NCBI RefSeq assembly: GCF_014127485.1
Contig: NZ_CP059903.1
Span: forward strand, 806,001-870,000
Length of the DNA: 64,000 bases
Reading direction: 5' to 3'
DNA from: Nocardioides dongkuii
GTDB taxonomy: Bacteria; Actinomycetota; Actinomycetes; Propionibacteriales; Nocardioidaceae
Shown here: one piece after another, positions 6,742 through 15,771 of the stretch
How positions within the stretch are numbered: position 1 is the first letter of the stretch
How the letters are laid out: every line of letters begins with the position of its first letter
Translations under genes and position numbers: made by a program
Notes under the pieces: model-generated
Databases searched by the model: none
What the model saw: only the letters and a program-made list of their open reading frames with translations
What the model was told of the DNA's origin: nothing

Positions 6742-8061
6742 ATGGCCGGGTCCCTCTCCTCGCTCAACACCGCGCTGTCCGCCCTCCAGTACCAGCGGGT
6801 CGCGATGGACGTGGCCTCCTCGAACATCGCGAACGTCAACACCGAGGGCTACACCCGCCGCCGCGTCCAGGGCGAGTCCCTCGGCGCCCCGGCCGTCCCG
6901 GCCGTGTGGTCGCGGTACGACGGCGCCGGCGGCGGCGTCACGGCCTCCCGGGTGGACCGGATGGTCGACCCGCTCCTCGACGCCCGCGGCCGCTACGAGC
7001 ACGGCCAGCAGTCGTTCCTCCAGACCCGCGCCGACGTCCTCGCCCGGGTCGAGGGCGGCATCGGCGAGCCCGGGGACACGGGCGTCTCCGCCGCGCTGAA
7101 GCAGTTCCGCAGCAGCTGGCACGACCTGGCCAACAACCCCGGCGGCGAGGCCGGGCGGAGCCAGGTGCTGGCGACGGCCACCTCGCTCGCCGACGCGATC
7201 CGGGCCCAGGCCTCGAACATCACCAAGGAGCAGGGCGACCAGCAGGCGCGCCTGGTCACCGTCGTCGGCGAGGTCAACACGCTCGCGCAGGAGCTGGCGG
7301 CGACCAACCGCACGCTGGTCTCCACCTCGCTCAGCGGCGTCGACAACGTGGACATGCTGGACCGGCGCGACCAGCTGACGATGCGGCTCGCCGAGCTCAC
7401 CGGCGGGGTCGCGACGATCCGGCCCGACGGCGCGGCCGACGTCCGGGTGGGGGAGGCGGTCCTCGTCTCCTTCGACTCCACCACGCCCCTCGACGCCACC
7501 GCGCCCCCCACCGGCGTGGGCGGCGAGCTCGGCGCGGTCCGCGAGCTGCTGACCACGACGCTCCCGGCGTACGGAGAGGCCCTCTCCGAGGTCGCGCAGA
7601 CACTGGCCGACGAGGTCAACGCGCTGCACAGCTCTGGCTTCGACCAGGACGGTGCGCCCGGACAGGCGCTGTTCGCCTACGACCCGGCGAACGTCGCCGG
7701 GACCCTCTCGGTGGCACTCACGGACGGTCGCCGGCTGGCGGCGTCCGGGCTGCCGGGCGGCGTCACCGACGGCTCGGTCGCCGACAAGCTCGGCGGCCCG
7801 GGCGCCACGGACTCGGCGTACCAGCGCCTGGTCGTCACGTTCGGCACCCAGGTCGCCTCGGCCGCGCGGCTCGCCGCCACCCAGGGCCTGGTGACCGCCC
7901 AGGTCGACGGGTCCCGCGAGCAGCTCGCGGGCGTCAACCTCGACGAGGAGATGGTGTCGATGATGTCGGCCCAGCGCTCCTACGAGGCCGCCGCCCGCGT
8001 GATGACCGTCGTGGACTCGGTGCTCGACACCCTCATCAACAGGACAGGACTGCTGCGCTGA
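6742..8061 (+). CDS. flgK: FlgK, hook-filament junction protein 1
   Basis: 439 residues. The N-terminus ([40 protein letters not shown]) is the rod/hook signature. A conserved C-terminus follows (GVNLDEEMVSMMSAQRSYEAAARVMTVVDSVLDTLINRTG). FlgK is the first ring of the joint between the hook and filament. It is at the short end for the family, with a modest variable middle. It is coupled to flgN (one-base gap) and flgL (one-base overlap). Confidence 0.96.
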   Translation: MAGSLSSLNTALSALQYQRVAMDVASSNIANVNTEGYTRRRVQGESLGAPAVPAVWSRYDGAGGGVTASRVDRMVDPLLDARGRYEHGQQSFLQTRADVLARVEGGIGEPGDTGVSAALKQFRSSWHDLANNPGGEAGRSQVLATATSLADAIRAQASNITKEQGDQQARLVTVVGEVNTLAQELAATNRTLVSTSLSGVDNVDMLDRRDQLTMRLAELTGGVATIRPDGAADVRVGEAVLVSFDSTTPLDATAPPTGVGGELGAVRELLTTTLPAYGEALSEVAQTLADEVNALHSSGFDQDGAPGQALFAYDPANVAGTLSVALTDGRRLAASGLPGGVTDGSVADKLGGPGATDSAYQRLVVTFGTQVASAARLAATQGLVTAQVDGSREQLAGVNLDEEMVSMMSAQRSYEAAARVMTVVDSVLDTLINRTGLLR

Positions 8062-8948
8062 TGACGTACCGGATCACCCAGGGGATGCTGACCCACCGGT
8101 CGGTCGACTGGCTCCAGAGCAGCCTCGGCCGCACGGCCAAGATCCAGGAGCAGCTGTCCACCGGGCGGGTGCTCAACCGGCCCTCGGACTCGCCCAGCGG
8201 CACCACGACCGCGATGCGGCTGCGCTCGGAGCTGGGCGACCAAGGACAGTACGTCCGCAACGCCGAGGACGGGTCGGCCTGGCTCGACCTCATCGACGGC
8301 ACGGCGGACGCCATGACCACCGACGTACGCCGGGCGCGCGACCTCGCGATCCGGGGCGCGAGCGCCGGCGCCGCCACCCCCGCCGCCCGCGGCGCGCTGG
8401 CCGCCGAGATCGACCAGATCCGGGAGAGCCTGCTCGCGCAGGCGAACACCGACTACCTCGGCCGCCCGGTCTTCGGCGGCGTGACCGCCGGGAGCAAGGC
8501 GTTCGACGACACCGGCGCGTACGTCGGGACCCCCGGCCCGGTGATGCGCACCGTCGCCGACGGGATCAGGGTCCGCGTCGACGTGGACGGCACCGACCTG
8601 GTCGGCCCCAACGGCGCCTCGCTCTTCGACGACCTCGACGCGCTGTCCGACGCCCTGCGCGCCGGCGACGACGCCGGCATCGGTGCCGGGCTCGACGCGC
8701 TGGGCGGGCGGCTGGAGAAGCTCGCCGCCGTCCGCGCCCAGGTCGGCGCCACCCAGTCCCGGATCGAGGCGGCCTCGCTGAAGGCTGCCAACGCCGAGCT
8801 GACCCTCACCCAAGCCCTGTCCGAGGTCGAGAACACCGACCTGCCCCGCGCGATCGTGGACCTGAAGATGCAGGAGGTGGCCTACGAGGCCGCCCTCGCC
8901 GCGACCGGACGTGTCCTACAACCGAGCCTGGTGGACTTCCTGCGATGA
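8061..8948 (+). CDS. flgL: FlgL, hook-filament junction protein 2
   Basis: 295 residues with flagellin-like ends. The N-terminus is MTYRITQGMLTHRSVDWLQSSLGRTAKIQEQLSTGRVLNRPSDSPSG and the C-terminus contains NTDLPRAIVDLKMQEVAYEAALAATGRVLQPSLVDFL. FlgL forms the last junction ring on which the filament is built. The ATG at 8061 overlaps the flgK stop by one base. The stop codon overlaps the fliW start. Confidence 0.95.
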   Translation: MTYRITQGMLTHRSVDWLQSSLGRTAKIQEQLSTGRVLNRPSDSPSGTTTAMRLRSELGDQGQYVRNAEDGSAWLDLIDGTADAMTTDVRRARDLAIRGASAGAATPAARGALAAEIDQIRESLLAQANTDYLGRPVFGGVTAGSKAFDDTGAYVGTPGPVMRTVADGIRVRVDVDGTDLVGPNGASLFDDLDALSDALRAGDDAGIGAGLDALGGRLEKLAAVRAQVGATQSRIEAASLKAANAELTLTQALSEVENTDLPRAIVDLKMQEVAYEAALAATGRVLQPSLVDFLR

Positions 8949-9376
8949 TGACGATGATGGAACAGACGACCGAGATGCCGACCCCGGCCCTGCCCGACCT
9001 GCCGGTCATCGAGCTGGTCCAGCCCATGCCGGGCTTCCCCGACCGGCGCCGGTTCGCCCTGGTGATGCTCGACGATGCCGGCACGCTCTGCGCCCTGCGC
9101 TCGCTCGAGGACCCCGACCTGCGGTTCCTGGTGGTCACCCCGGGCAGCTTCTTCCCCGGCTACAGCCCGGAGATCGACGACGCCGCCGCCGCCGAGCTCG
9201 GGCTGACCGTCGCGGAGGACGCCCTGGTGCTGCTGGTGCTCACCGCCGGCGCCACCCTCGACGAGACGACGGCCAACCTGTTGGCCCCGGTCGTGGTCAA
9301 CATCGCCACCCGCCGCGCCGCGCAGATCATCCTCGACGATTCGTCATTGCCGGTGAGCGCGCCGCTCGTGGCGTAG
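8945..9376 (+). CDS. fliW: FliW, flagellar assembly factor and CsrA antagonist
   Basis: 143 residues, starting in a run of ATG codons that overlaps the flgL stop. The FliW core is visible: IELVQPMPGFPDRRRFALVML, then LRSLEDPDLRFLVVTPGSFFPGYSPEI, then LLVLTAGATLDETTANLLAPVVVN. FliW binds CsrA and keeps it off the flagellin leader; free flagellin competes for FliW, so translation is matched to export. csrA follows nine bases later, the usual pairing in Gram-positive clusters. Confidence 0.95.
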   Translation: MMTMMEQTTEMPTPALPDLPVIELVQPMPGFPDRRRFALVMLDDAGTLCALRSLEDPDLRFLVVTPGSFFPGYSPEIDDAAAAELGLTVAEDALVLLVLTAGATLDETTANLLAPVVVNIATRRAAQIILDDSSLPVSAPLVA

Positions 9377-9385
9377 GTTGGCCCC

Positions 9386-9622
9386 ATGCTGGTCCTGAGC
9401 CGCCGCGTCGGTGAGAGCGTCGTCATCGGCGACGACATCACGATCACGGTGCTCGAGGTCCGCGGGGACGTCGTCCGCGTCGGCATCGACGCCCCCCGCT
9501 CGGTCGCGGTCAACCGCGCCGAGCTGCTCCGCGAGCTCGAGAACAGCAATCGCACCGCCGCCTCGCCCAGCGACGAGACCGTCGCCTCGCTGAGCCAGGC
9601 CCTCCGCGACCGCACGACGTAG
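9386..9622 (+). CDS. csrA: CsrA, translational regulator of flagellin
   Basis: 78 residues beginning MLVLSRRVGESVVIGDDITITVLEV, the near-invariant CsrA start. The conserved VRVGIDAPRSVAVNRAELL core follows. CsrA is a small RNA-binding dimer that recognises GGA motifs and represses translation. The Ser/Thr-rich C-terminal tail is a little longer than in classical CsrA. It is the last gene of the plus-strand motility operon. The likely target is the fliC leader (4869-4912). Confidence 0.97.
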   Translation: MLVLSRRVGESVVIGDDITITVLEVRGDVVRVGIDAPRSVAVNRAELLRELENSNRTAASPSDETVASLSQALRDRTT

Positions 9623-9665
9623 GTCGCCCGGCGACGTCGTACCTCCTGGACCCTGGTTGTCGGGA

Positions 9666-9813
9666 GGTAGTCCGGCACGTTCCGGTCGTGATCGGGCCCC
9701 GTCGGCAGCCGAAACGTGCCGGACTATCCCTGGAGTGGGTCGCGGCGGGGTAGTCCGCCACCTGCGTGCTGTCCCCGGGGCGGGAGACGACAAGGGTGTG
9801 TCGGACTATCCCC
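9666..9813. repeat. Cluster of four alternating REP-like motifs (GGGRTAGTCCGSCAC)
   Basis: Four copies of a motif close to GGGRTAGTCCGSCAC occur in the 279-base gap after csrA. They sit at 9666-9685 (plus), 9711-9730 (minus), 9747-9760 (plus) and 9796-9813 (minus). The first pair can form a long hairpin (TAGTCCGGCACGTT against AACGTGCCGGACTA) and the second pair a weaker one. This is the structure of interspersed extragenic palindromes. It could end the csrA operon transcript. Confidence 0.75.
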
Positions 9814-9866
9814 ACCGGGATCGGTCCGGCAGCGACCCGGCTCACGTTGACCCGGCGACGAGCACT

Positions 9867-9897
9867 GGAATAAAGTTGTCGCGATCAACCTTATTCC
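9867..9897. promoter_or_regulatory. Probable MarR operator (12-bp inverted repeat)
   Basis: GGAATAAAGTTG (9867-9878) faces CAACCTTATTCC (9886-9897) across seven bases, with one mismatch between arms. It is A/T-rich against a very GC-rich background. It ends four bases before the first possible start of the exporter whose operon encodes a MarR regulator. Autoregulation of the exporter-marR pair is the natural reading. Confidence 0.7.
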
Positions 9898-9901
9898 TGA
9901 C

Positions 9902-11557
9902 GTGAAACGAGCACCCGTGACCCAGGCCGGACCTCCGACCGACGAGCCCACCGCCATGTCCCGCACCGTCCCCGGCGCCCCGGACGCGCCCGCCGCGGAG
10001 ATGACCCACCGCGAGATCCTCGAGGCGCTGTCGGGACTGCTGCTCGCGATGTTCGTGGCGATGCTCTCCAGCACCGTCGTCAGCAACGCCCTGCCGCGGA
10101 TCGTGACCGACCTCGAAGGCACCCAGACCGGCTACACCTGGGTCGTCGTCGCGACCCTGCTCACCATGACCGCGACCACCCCGATCTGGGGCAAGCTGGC
10201 CGACCTGTTCAGCAAGAAGATGCTGGTCCAGGTCGCCCTGGTCATCTTCGCGATCGGCTCCCTGGTCGCCGGCCTCGCGCCGAGCATGGAGGTGCTCATC
10301 GGCGCCCGCGCCATCCAGGGCCTCGGCGTCGGCGGCCTCACCGCGCTGGTGCAGGTCGTCATCGCCTCCATGGTGAGCCCCCGCGAGCGCGGCCGGTACG
10401 CCGGCTACATCGGCGCGGTCTTCGCCACCGCCACCGTGAGCGGCCCGCTGCTCGGCGGCCTGATCGTGGACTCGCCGCTCGGCTGGCGCGGCTGCTTCTA
10501 CGTCGGCATCCCCGTGGCCGTGGTGGCGTTCGTCGTCCTACAGCTCAAGCTGCACCTCCCGGTGATCAAGCGCGAGGTCAAGATCGACTACGCCGGCGCG
10601 ACGCTGATCGTCGCGGGCGTCTCGATCCTGCTGGTGTGGGTCTCCCTGGCCGGCGACCAGTTCGCCTGGGCTTCGAGCACGACCGCCCTCCTGCTCGGGG
10701 CCGCGGTCGTCGTCATCGCCGCCGCGCTGTACGTCGAGGGCAAGGTCGCCAGCGAGCCGGTCGTCCCGCTCCGCCTGTTCCGTGACCGCACCACGTCGCT
10801 GGCCACGCTGGCCTCGGTAATGATCGGTGTCGCGATGTTCGGGTCGACGGTCTACCTGAGCCAGTACTTCCAGCTCTCCCGGGGGATGACCCCCACCAAC
10901 GCCGGCCTGATGACGATCTGCATGGTGGGCGGCCTCCTCGTCTCGAGCATCGTCAGCGGCCGGATCATCACCGCCACCGGTCTGTGGAAGCGCTGGCTCG
11001 TCGCCGGCTCCGCTCTCGTGGTCCTCGGCTTCGCGCTGCTGGCGACGATCGACGCGAACACCTCCCTGACCGTCGTCGGCCTGTTCATGGCCGTCCTCGG
11101 CGTCGGCATGGGCATGACCATGCAGAACCTCGTGCTTGCCGTGCAGAACAACGCCAAGGCCGCCGACCTCGGCGCTGCCAGCTCGGTGGTCGCGTTCTTC
11201 CGCTCCATCGGCGGCACGGTCGGGGTCTCCGCGCTGGGGGCGCTGCTGGCCCACCAGGTGGCCGACTCGATGACGTCCGGGCTGCAGAAGCTGGGCGTCG
11301 ACCCCGGTGCCGGCGGCGGCAAGGGCGCCATCCCGGACCTGGCCAGCCTGCCCGCCCCGATCCGCGACCTCTACGAGAACGCCTTCGGGGAGGCCACCGG
11401 CCACCTGTTCATGGTGTCCGTCCCGTTCGCCGTGGTTGCCCTCCTCTGCGTGCTCTTCATCAAGGAGGTGCCGCTGCGCACCACCGTCGGCACGGCGCAG
11501 CAGGAAGCCACGGAAGCCACCACGGAGGCCACCACGGAGGAGGCGCGAGCCCGATGA
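9902..11557 (+). CDS. DHA2-family (14-TM) multidrug MFS exporter
   Basis: Up to 551 residues. From about residue 40 it has the DHA2/EmrB-QacA pattern: ALSGLLLAMFVAMLSSTVVSNALPRIV in TM1, GKLADLFSKK (motif A) after TM2, IGARAIQGLGVGG, and the motif-C-like segment ATATVSGPLLGGLIVD. About 14 hydrophobic segments span the rest. It should export drugs or toxic metabolites using the proton gradient. The first GTG (9902) lies four bases after the operator palindrome and lacks a ribosome binding site, so either the message is leaderless or translation starts at 9917 or 9956. The C-terminal tail has a Glu/Ala/Thr repeat. It overlaps marR by four bases. Confidence 0.93.
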   Translation: MKRAPVTQAGPPTDEPTAMSRTVPGAPDAPAAEMTHREILEALSGLLLAMFVAMLSSTVVSNALPRIVTDLEGTQTGYTWVVVATLLTMTATTPIWGKLADLFSKKMLVQVALVIFAIGSLVAGLAPSMEVLIGARAIQGLGVGGLTALVQVVIASMVSPRERGRYAGYIGAVFATATVSGPLLGGLIVDSPLGWRGCFYVGIPVAVVAFVVLQLKLHLPVIKREVKIDYAGATLIVAGVSILLVWVSLAGDQFAWASSTTALLLGAAVVVIAAALYVEGKVASEPVVPLRLFRDRTTSLATLASVMIGVAMFGSTVYLSQYFQLSRGMTPTNAGLMTICMVGGLLVSSIVSGRIITATGLWKRWLVAGSALVVLGFALLATIDANTSLTVVGLFMAVLGVGMGMTMQNLVLAVQNNAKAADLGAASSVVAFFRSIGGTVGVSALGALLAHQVADSMTSGLQKLGVDPGAGGGKGAIPDLASLPAPIRDLYENAFGEATGHLFMVSVPFAVVALLCVLFIKEVPLRTTVGTAQQEATEATTEATTEEARAR

Positions 11558-12018
11558 CGAGTGTGGATGCAGGTCGCGACTCCCGGCGGGCGGCGCACCT
11601 CGTCACCCTCGAGAACGAGGTCGGCGTCCTGGTACGCCGGGTGCGCCGGGTGCTCGGCGTCCGGGCCCGGGCCGTGCACCCGCAGCTGCAGCCCGCGGCG
11701 TACCTGATGCTCGCCTACCTCGACTCCCACGGGCCGATGCGGTCCTCGGCGATGGCGGAGGTCTTCGACATCGACAAGGGCGCGATCAGCCGCCAGGTCC
11801 AGCACCTCGTCGACCTCGGCCTCGTGGACCGCACCCCCGACCCGGCCGACGGCCGCGCCGCGCTGGTCTCCGCCAGCGGCGACGCCGCGACCCGGCTGGC
11901 CGAGGTCGCCTCGATGCGGCGTCGGCTGCTCGACGACAAGCTGGGGGACTGGTCCGAGGAGGAGCTCGGCGACTTCGCGGCGGTCCTCGGCCGCTACAAC
12001 GCCGCGCTCAACGGCTGA
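11554..12018 (+). CDS. MarR-family transcriptional regulator
   Basis: 154 residues with the MarR winged helix: LQPAAYLMLAYLDSHGPMRSSAMAEVFDIDKGAISRQVQHLVDLGLVDRTPDPADGRAALVSAS at about 45-110, flanked by dimerisation helices. ATGA overlap with the exporter makes it the second gene of a two-gene operon, the usual repressor-exporter pairing. The palindrome at 9867-9897 is the likely binding site. The last 11 bases overlap the end of the convergent glucosidase gene. Confidence 0.95.
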   Translation: MTSVDAGRDSRRAAHLVTLENEVGVLVRRVRRVLGVRARAVHPQLQPAAYLMLAYLDSHGPMRSSAMAEVFDIDKGAISRQVQHLVDLGLVDRTPDPADGRAALVSASGDAATRLAEVASMRRRLLDDKLGDWSEEELGDFAAVLGRYNAALNG

Positions 12019-13594
12019 GCCACACCGCCGTGTCCGGCGGCAGCGCGCCGACGTCGAGCTCGCCACTCGCGATCAGCACCTCGCCGTCAGGCAGGGGCAC
12101 CGGCGAGGTCCCGCAGTTCAGCACCGCGGTGACCGGCCCGCGCCGCAGCGCCAGCACGTCCGCGCCGGCGTCGAGGACCTCGACCTGGTCGCCCGCCGTC
12201 GTCGCGAAGGTACGACGCAGCGCCAGCGCCCGGCGGTAGAACGCCAGCGTGGAGCGGGGGTCGGCCTCCTGCGCGGCGACCGTGAGCGGACCCCAGTCGT
12301 CGGGCTGCGGGATCCAGGGCTGCGCGCCGCCCGGCCCGAAGTCGTACGGCGGGGCGTCGCCCGCCCACGGCAGCGGCACCCGGCAGCCGTCGCGGCCGAC
12401 CTCGCCGGTGCGGAACCAGGAGGGGTCCTGCCGGTCGTCGGGGTGCACGTCGACCTGCTCGAGCCCGAGCTCCTCGCCCTGGTAGAGGTACGCCGACCCG
12501 GGCAGCGCGAGCATGGTGAGCGTCGCGGCCCGGGCGCGCGCGAGCCCGGTCGCGCCGCCGCCGTACCGGGTCGCGTGCCGCACCACGTCGTGGTTGGAGA
12601 GCACCCAGGTCGGGGAGGCCCCGACCGGCGTGACCGCGGCGAGGGTGCCGGTCACGACCTCGGCGAACGCCGTCGCCGACCAGGGCGCCAGCAGCCAGGA
12701 GAAGTTGAACGCCTGCTGCATCTCGTCGGGCCGCACGAAGCGCGCCATCGACTCCGGCGACTGCGTCCAGGCCTCCGCGACGAGCATCCGGTCGCCGGGG
12801 TAGCCGTCGAGCACCCGCCGCCAGCGGCGGTAGACCTCGTGCACCTCGGGCTGGTCCCACATCGGCTCGTCGCGCTGGGTGCGCTCGACCATCGACTCCC
12901 CGGTCGGCGCGGCGCTGCCGAGCTCCTCGCCGTCGTCGACGACCTGGTCGCGCAGGGACTCCTCCTTGACCAGCCCGTGCGCGACGTCGATGCGGAAGCC
13001 GTCGACGCCGCGGTCCAGCCAGAAGCGCAGCACGCCCTCGAACATGTCGCCGATCTCCGGGTGCCGCCAGTCGAGGTCGGGCTGGCTGGAGTCGAACAGG
13101 TGCAGGTACCACTGCCCGTCGTCCATCTGCGTCCACGCCGGCCCGCCGAACACCGAGCGCCAGTTGTTGGGCGGCTCCTCGCCCTCGGACCCGCGGCCCT
13201 CGCGAAGGAGGTACCGCGCCCGCTCCGGGCTGCCGCGCTCGGAGTCCAGCGCCGCCTGGAACCAGGCGTGGTCCGACGAGGTGTGGTTGGGCACCAGGTC
13301 GACGATCACCCGCAGCCCCAGCTCGTGCGCGCGGGTGGTCAGCGCGTCGGCGTCCGCGAGGGTGCCGAAGAGCGGGTCGACGTCGAGGTAGTCCGCGACG
13401 TCGTACCCGTGGTCCTTCTGCGGGGAGCGGTAGAACGGCGTGATCCACAGCGCGTCGACGCCGAGGTCGCGCAGGTAGGGGAGCCGGGCCGTGATGCCCG
13501 GGAGGTCCCCGACGCCGTCGCCGTCGCTGTCGGCGAAGCTGCGGACGTAGACCTGGTAGGTGACCGCGTGCCGCCACCACTCGGGAGAGTCCAT
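12008..13594 (-). CDS. GH13 alpha-glucosidase / oligo-1,6-glucosidase
   Basis: 528 residues from the ATG at 13594, which follows a GGGGG ribosome binding site; earlier readings run into the neighbouring gene. All GH13 motifs are present: DLVPNHTS (about 99-106), GFRIDVAHG with nucleophile Asp203, MLVAEAW with acid/base Glu274, and VLSNHDVVRH with Asp336. The N-terminal YQVYVRSFADSDGDGVGDLPGI is typical of oligo-1,6-glucosidases and trehalose-type enzymes. It probably hydrolyses short alpha-glucosides in the cytosol; exact specificity cannot be read. No transporter is adjacent. Confidence 0.93.
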   Translation of the reverse strand: MDSPEWWRHAVTYQVYVRSFADSDGDGVGDLPGITARLPYLRDLGVDALWITPFYRSPQKDHGYDVADYLDVDPLFGTLADADALTTRAHELGLRVIVDLVPNHTSSDHAWFQAALDSERGSPERARYLLREGRGSEGEEPPNNWRSVFGGPAWTQMDDGQWYLHLFDSSQPDLDWRHPEIGDMFEGVLRFWLDRGVDGFRIDVAHGLVKEESLRDQVVDDGEELGSAAPTGESMVERTQRDEPMWDQPEVHEVYRRWRRVLDGYPGDRMLVAEAWTQSPESMARFVRPDEMQQAFNFSWLLAPWSATAFAEVVTGTLAAVTPVGASPTWVLSNHDVVRHATRYGGGATGLARARAATLTMLALPGSAYLYQGEELGLEQVDVHPDDRQDPSWFRTGEVGRDGCRVPLPWAGDAPPYDFGPGGAQPWIPQPDDWGPLTVAAQEADPRSTLAFYRRALALRRTFATTAGDQVEVLDAGADVLALRRGPVTAVLNCGTSPVPLPDGEVLIASGELDVGALPPDTAVWLSR

Positions 13595-13628
13595 GCCCCC
13601 AGGTAACCAGGTGGGGTGAGGGAGCCGG

Positions 13629-14369
13629 TCAGTTGAAGCGGTCGGGGTCGACCAGCACCCAGACCGCCTCGGCGGTCCCGACCACGCGGCCGTCGGCGCC
13701 GCGCACCGTGGTCGCGGTGGCGACCTTGCGGCCGTCCTGGCCGCGCGCCTCGCCCACGACCACGTGCTCCTCGCCGACGACCGGCCGGCCGGCGAGCCGG
13801 GCGGTGATCGAGCCCAGGACCATCGGCCGCTCGTCAACGCCGGCCGCCCAGGCGCCGGCGCAGTCCAGCGCCGCCCAGGTCACCGGCACCGTGGCGAGGC
13901 CGTCCTCGCCGACCGAGTCGTGCGGGGTCCAGGTCGCGGCGACGCGTCCCTCGCCGACCGGGCCGGGGAAGATCCGCAGCCCGTCGCCGGGCTCGCGACC
14001 GGTCCCGCAGGTGAAGCAGGTCGGGAACGGGTGGCTCCCGAGCCCGGCGTACGCCGCCTCCGCGGCGCGCGCCTCGTCGGCGCCCACCGCCGCGACCGGG
14101 AACGGCTCGGTGTCCGCCGCCCGCGCCTGGAGCACCACCGCGCCGTCGTCGGTGGCGACCCACCAGCCGTCCTGCTCGCCCACCTCCATCGCCACGTCGA
14201 GCGGCGGGGGCCGGCGCAGCCGCACGGTCACGGCGGGGCCGCCGGCGGCAGCCGCACGGTGGGCGGCGAGGTGGGCGGCGAGGTGGGCGGCGAGCAGGCC
14301 CGCGGACCAGCCGCCGTTGCCGGACCGGGCCGGCCCGCGGAACCGGGCGGGGACGACGAGGGAGGTCAC
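13629..14369 (-). CDS. Probable hotdog-fold thioesterase-like protein, uncharacterised
   Basis: 246 residues from the GTG at 14369, which overlaps the photolyase stop codon. It has two similar halves: an N-terminal half with GGWSAGLLAAHLAAHLAAH and TVRLRRPPPLDV, and a C-terminal half with VTWAALDCAGAWA, MVLGSITARLAG and VGEARGQDGRKVATATTVRGADGRVVGTAEAVWV. The second half reads like an acyl-CoA thioesterase/hotdog domain. A central CFTCGTGREPGDGLRIFPG motif with two cysteines is distinctive. The substrate is unknown. Confidence 0.8.
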   Translation of the reverse strand: MTSLVVPARFRGPARSGNGGWSAGLLAAHLAAHLAAHRAAAAGGPAVTVRLRRPPPLDVAMEVGEQDGWWVATDDGAVVLQARAADTEPFPVAAVGADEARAAEAAYAGLGSHPFPTCFTCGTGREPGDGLRIFPGPVGEGRVAATWTPHDSVGEDGLATVPVTWAALDCAGAWAAGVDERPMVLGSITARLAGRPVVGEEHVVVGEARGQDGRKVATATTVRGADGRVVGTAEAVWVLVDPDRFN

Positions 14370-15733
14370 GACCGGATCCTCTCCCACCGCGCCAGCGCCT
14401 CGCGCCGCTCCTCGGCGTGGTCGACGACCGGGTGCGGGTAGCCGACCCGGTCCCGGTCGTCCGGCGACGGGTCGTGGGGGTCGGCGACGTCGGCCAGCTC
14501 GGGGACCCAGCGGCGGACGTACCCGCCGTCGGGGTCGAACTTCCGGCCCTGCGTCGTGGGGTTGAAGACCCGGAAGAACGGCGACGGGTCGGTGCCGGAG
14601 CCGGCGACCCACTGCCAGCCGTGGTTGTTGGAGGCCAGGTCGCCGTCGACCAGCCAGTGCAGGAAGTGCCGGGCGCCGTGCTGCCACTCCACGTGCAGGT
14701 CCTTGACCAGGAAGCTGGCGGTGATCATCCGGACCCGGTTGTGCATCCACCCCACCGACCGCAGCTGGCGCATCCCGGCGTCCACGACCGGAAAGCCGGT
14801 GCGGCCCTCCTGCCAGGCCGCGAACAACTCGCCCGGCTCGTCGTAGGCGAGCCCGGCGTACTGCGTCTTGTAGTACTCCCGGGCGGTGCGCGGCTGGTGC
14901 CACAGCACGTCGGCGTAGAACTCACGCCACGCCAGCTCGGTGCGGTACGCCGCGGCGCCGCGGCCGCGGGCGCGCGCCAGGTCGGCGAGCAGCTGCCGCG
15001 GGTGCACCTCGCCGTACTTCAGGTGCACCGACAGCCGCGAGGTGCCGTCGGTGCCGGGCAGGTCGCGCGCCTCGGCGTAGTCCTGGAGGCCGCGCTCGAG
15101 GAACTCTCGCCACCGGGCCAGGGTGGCGTCCTCGCCGGCCGCGGGGAGCTCGATCCCCTCGGGGAGCGGCGTCTTCGGGAGCGCGGTGCTCGCAGCGGCT
15201 CCCGGGTCCAGGGCGAGCCACGCGTCGTGCCGCGGCGCCGGCTGCGGGTCGGCCGGCTGGTGCTGCTCCCAGACCCGGAAGAAGGGGGTGAACACCCGGT
15301 AGTGGTCGCCCGAGCCGCTGGTCAGCGTGCCCGGTGCCACGGCGTACGGCGATCCGGTGCGCACCAGCTCGGCGCCCACACCGGCCAGCGCCTGCTCGAC
15401 CTCGGCGTCGCGGCGTCGTCCGTAGGGCCCGAAGTCGGCGGCCACGTGCACCTGGTCGGCACCGACCGCCCGGGCCGCGCGGACCACCTCGCGCGCCGGC
15501 TCCCCGCGGACCACCGCGAGCCCGGGCGCCCCGGCGGCGCGGAGCCCGGCGTCCAGGGAGCGGAGGGAGGCGGCGAGGTAGGCGCGGCGGCTCGGACCGG
15601 CCGGTCCCCACAGGCGCGGGTCGATCACGAACAGCGGGAGGACCTCGCCGTCGGCGCACGCTTCGAGCAGTGCGGGGTTGTCCCGGAGCCGCAGGTCGCG
15701 CCGGAACCACATCAGGGAGGCCACCTCGCCCAC
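14366..15733 (-). CDS. phrB: Deoxyribodipyrimidine photolyase (cryptochrome/photolyase family)
   Basis: 455 residues, starting GTG at 15733. The N-terminal antenna domain begins SLMWFRRDLRLRDNPALLEA. The FAD-binding domain has SRLSVHLKYGEVHPRQL, ELAWREFYADVLWHQP and GFPVVDAGMRQLRSVGWMHNRVRMI. The substrate-contact region is HFLHWLVDGDLASNNHGWQWVAGSGTDPSPFFRVFNP. These are the CPD photolyase class I motifs. The enzyme repairs UV cyclobutane dimers with blue light. Its start faces ideR, 38 bases away. Confidence 0.96.
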   Translation of the reverse strand: MGEVASLMWFRRDLRLRDNPALLEACADGEVLPLFVIDPRLWGPAGPSRRAYLAASLRSLDAGLRAAGAPGLAVVRGEPAREVVRAARAVGADQVHVAADFGPYGRRRDAEVEQALAGVGAELVRTGSPYAVAPGTLTSGSGDHYRVFTPFFRVWEQHQPADPQPAPRHDAWLALDPGAAASTALPKTPLPEGIELPAAGEDATLARWREFLERGLQDYAEARDLPGTDGTSRLSVHLKYGEVHPRQLLADLARARGRGAAAYRTELAWREFYADVLWHQPRTAREYYKTQYAGLAYDEPGELFAAWQEGRTGFPVVDAGMRQLRSVGWMHNRVRMITASFLVKDLHVEWQHGARHFLHWLVDGDLASNNHGWQWVAGSGTDPSPFFRVFNPTTQGRKFDPDGGYVRRWVPELADVADPHDPSPDDRDRVGYPHPVVDHAEERREALARWERIRS

Positions 15734-15771
15734 GATGCCAGCCGGTTGGTGGATGAGGCAGGATGAGGAGC

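Noticed and set aside
9657..9905. An 82-residue plus-strand frame between csrA and the exporter
   Set aside because: It runs through the palindromic repeats, has no ribosome binding site, and lacks family features.
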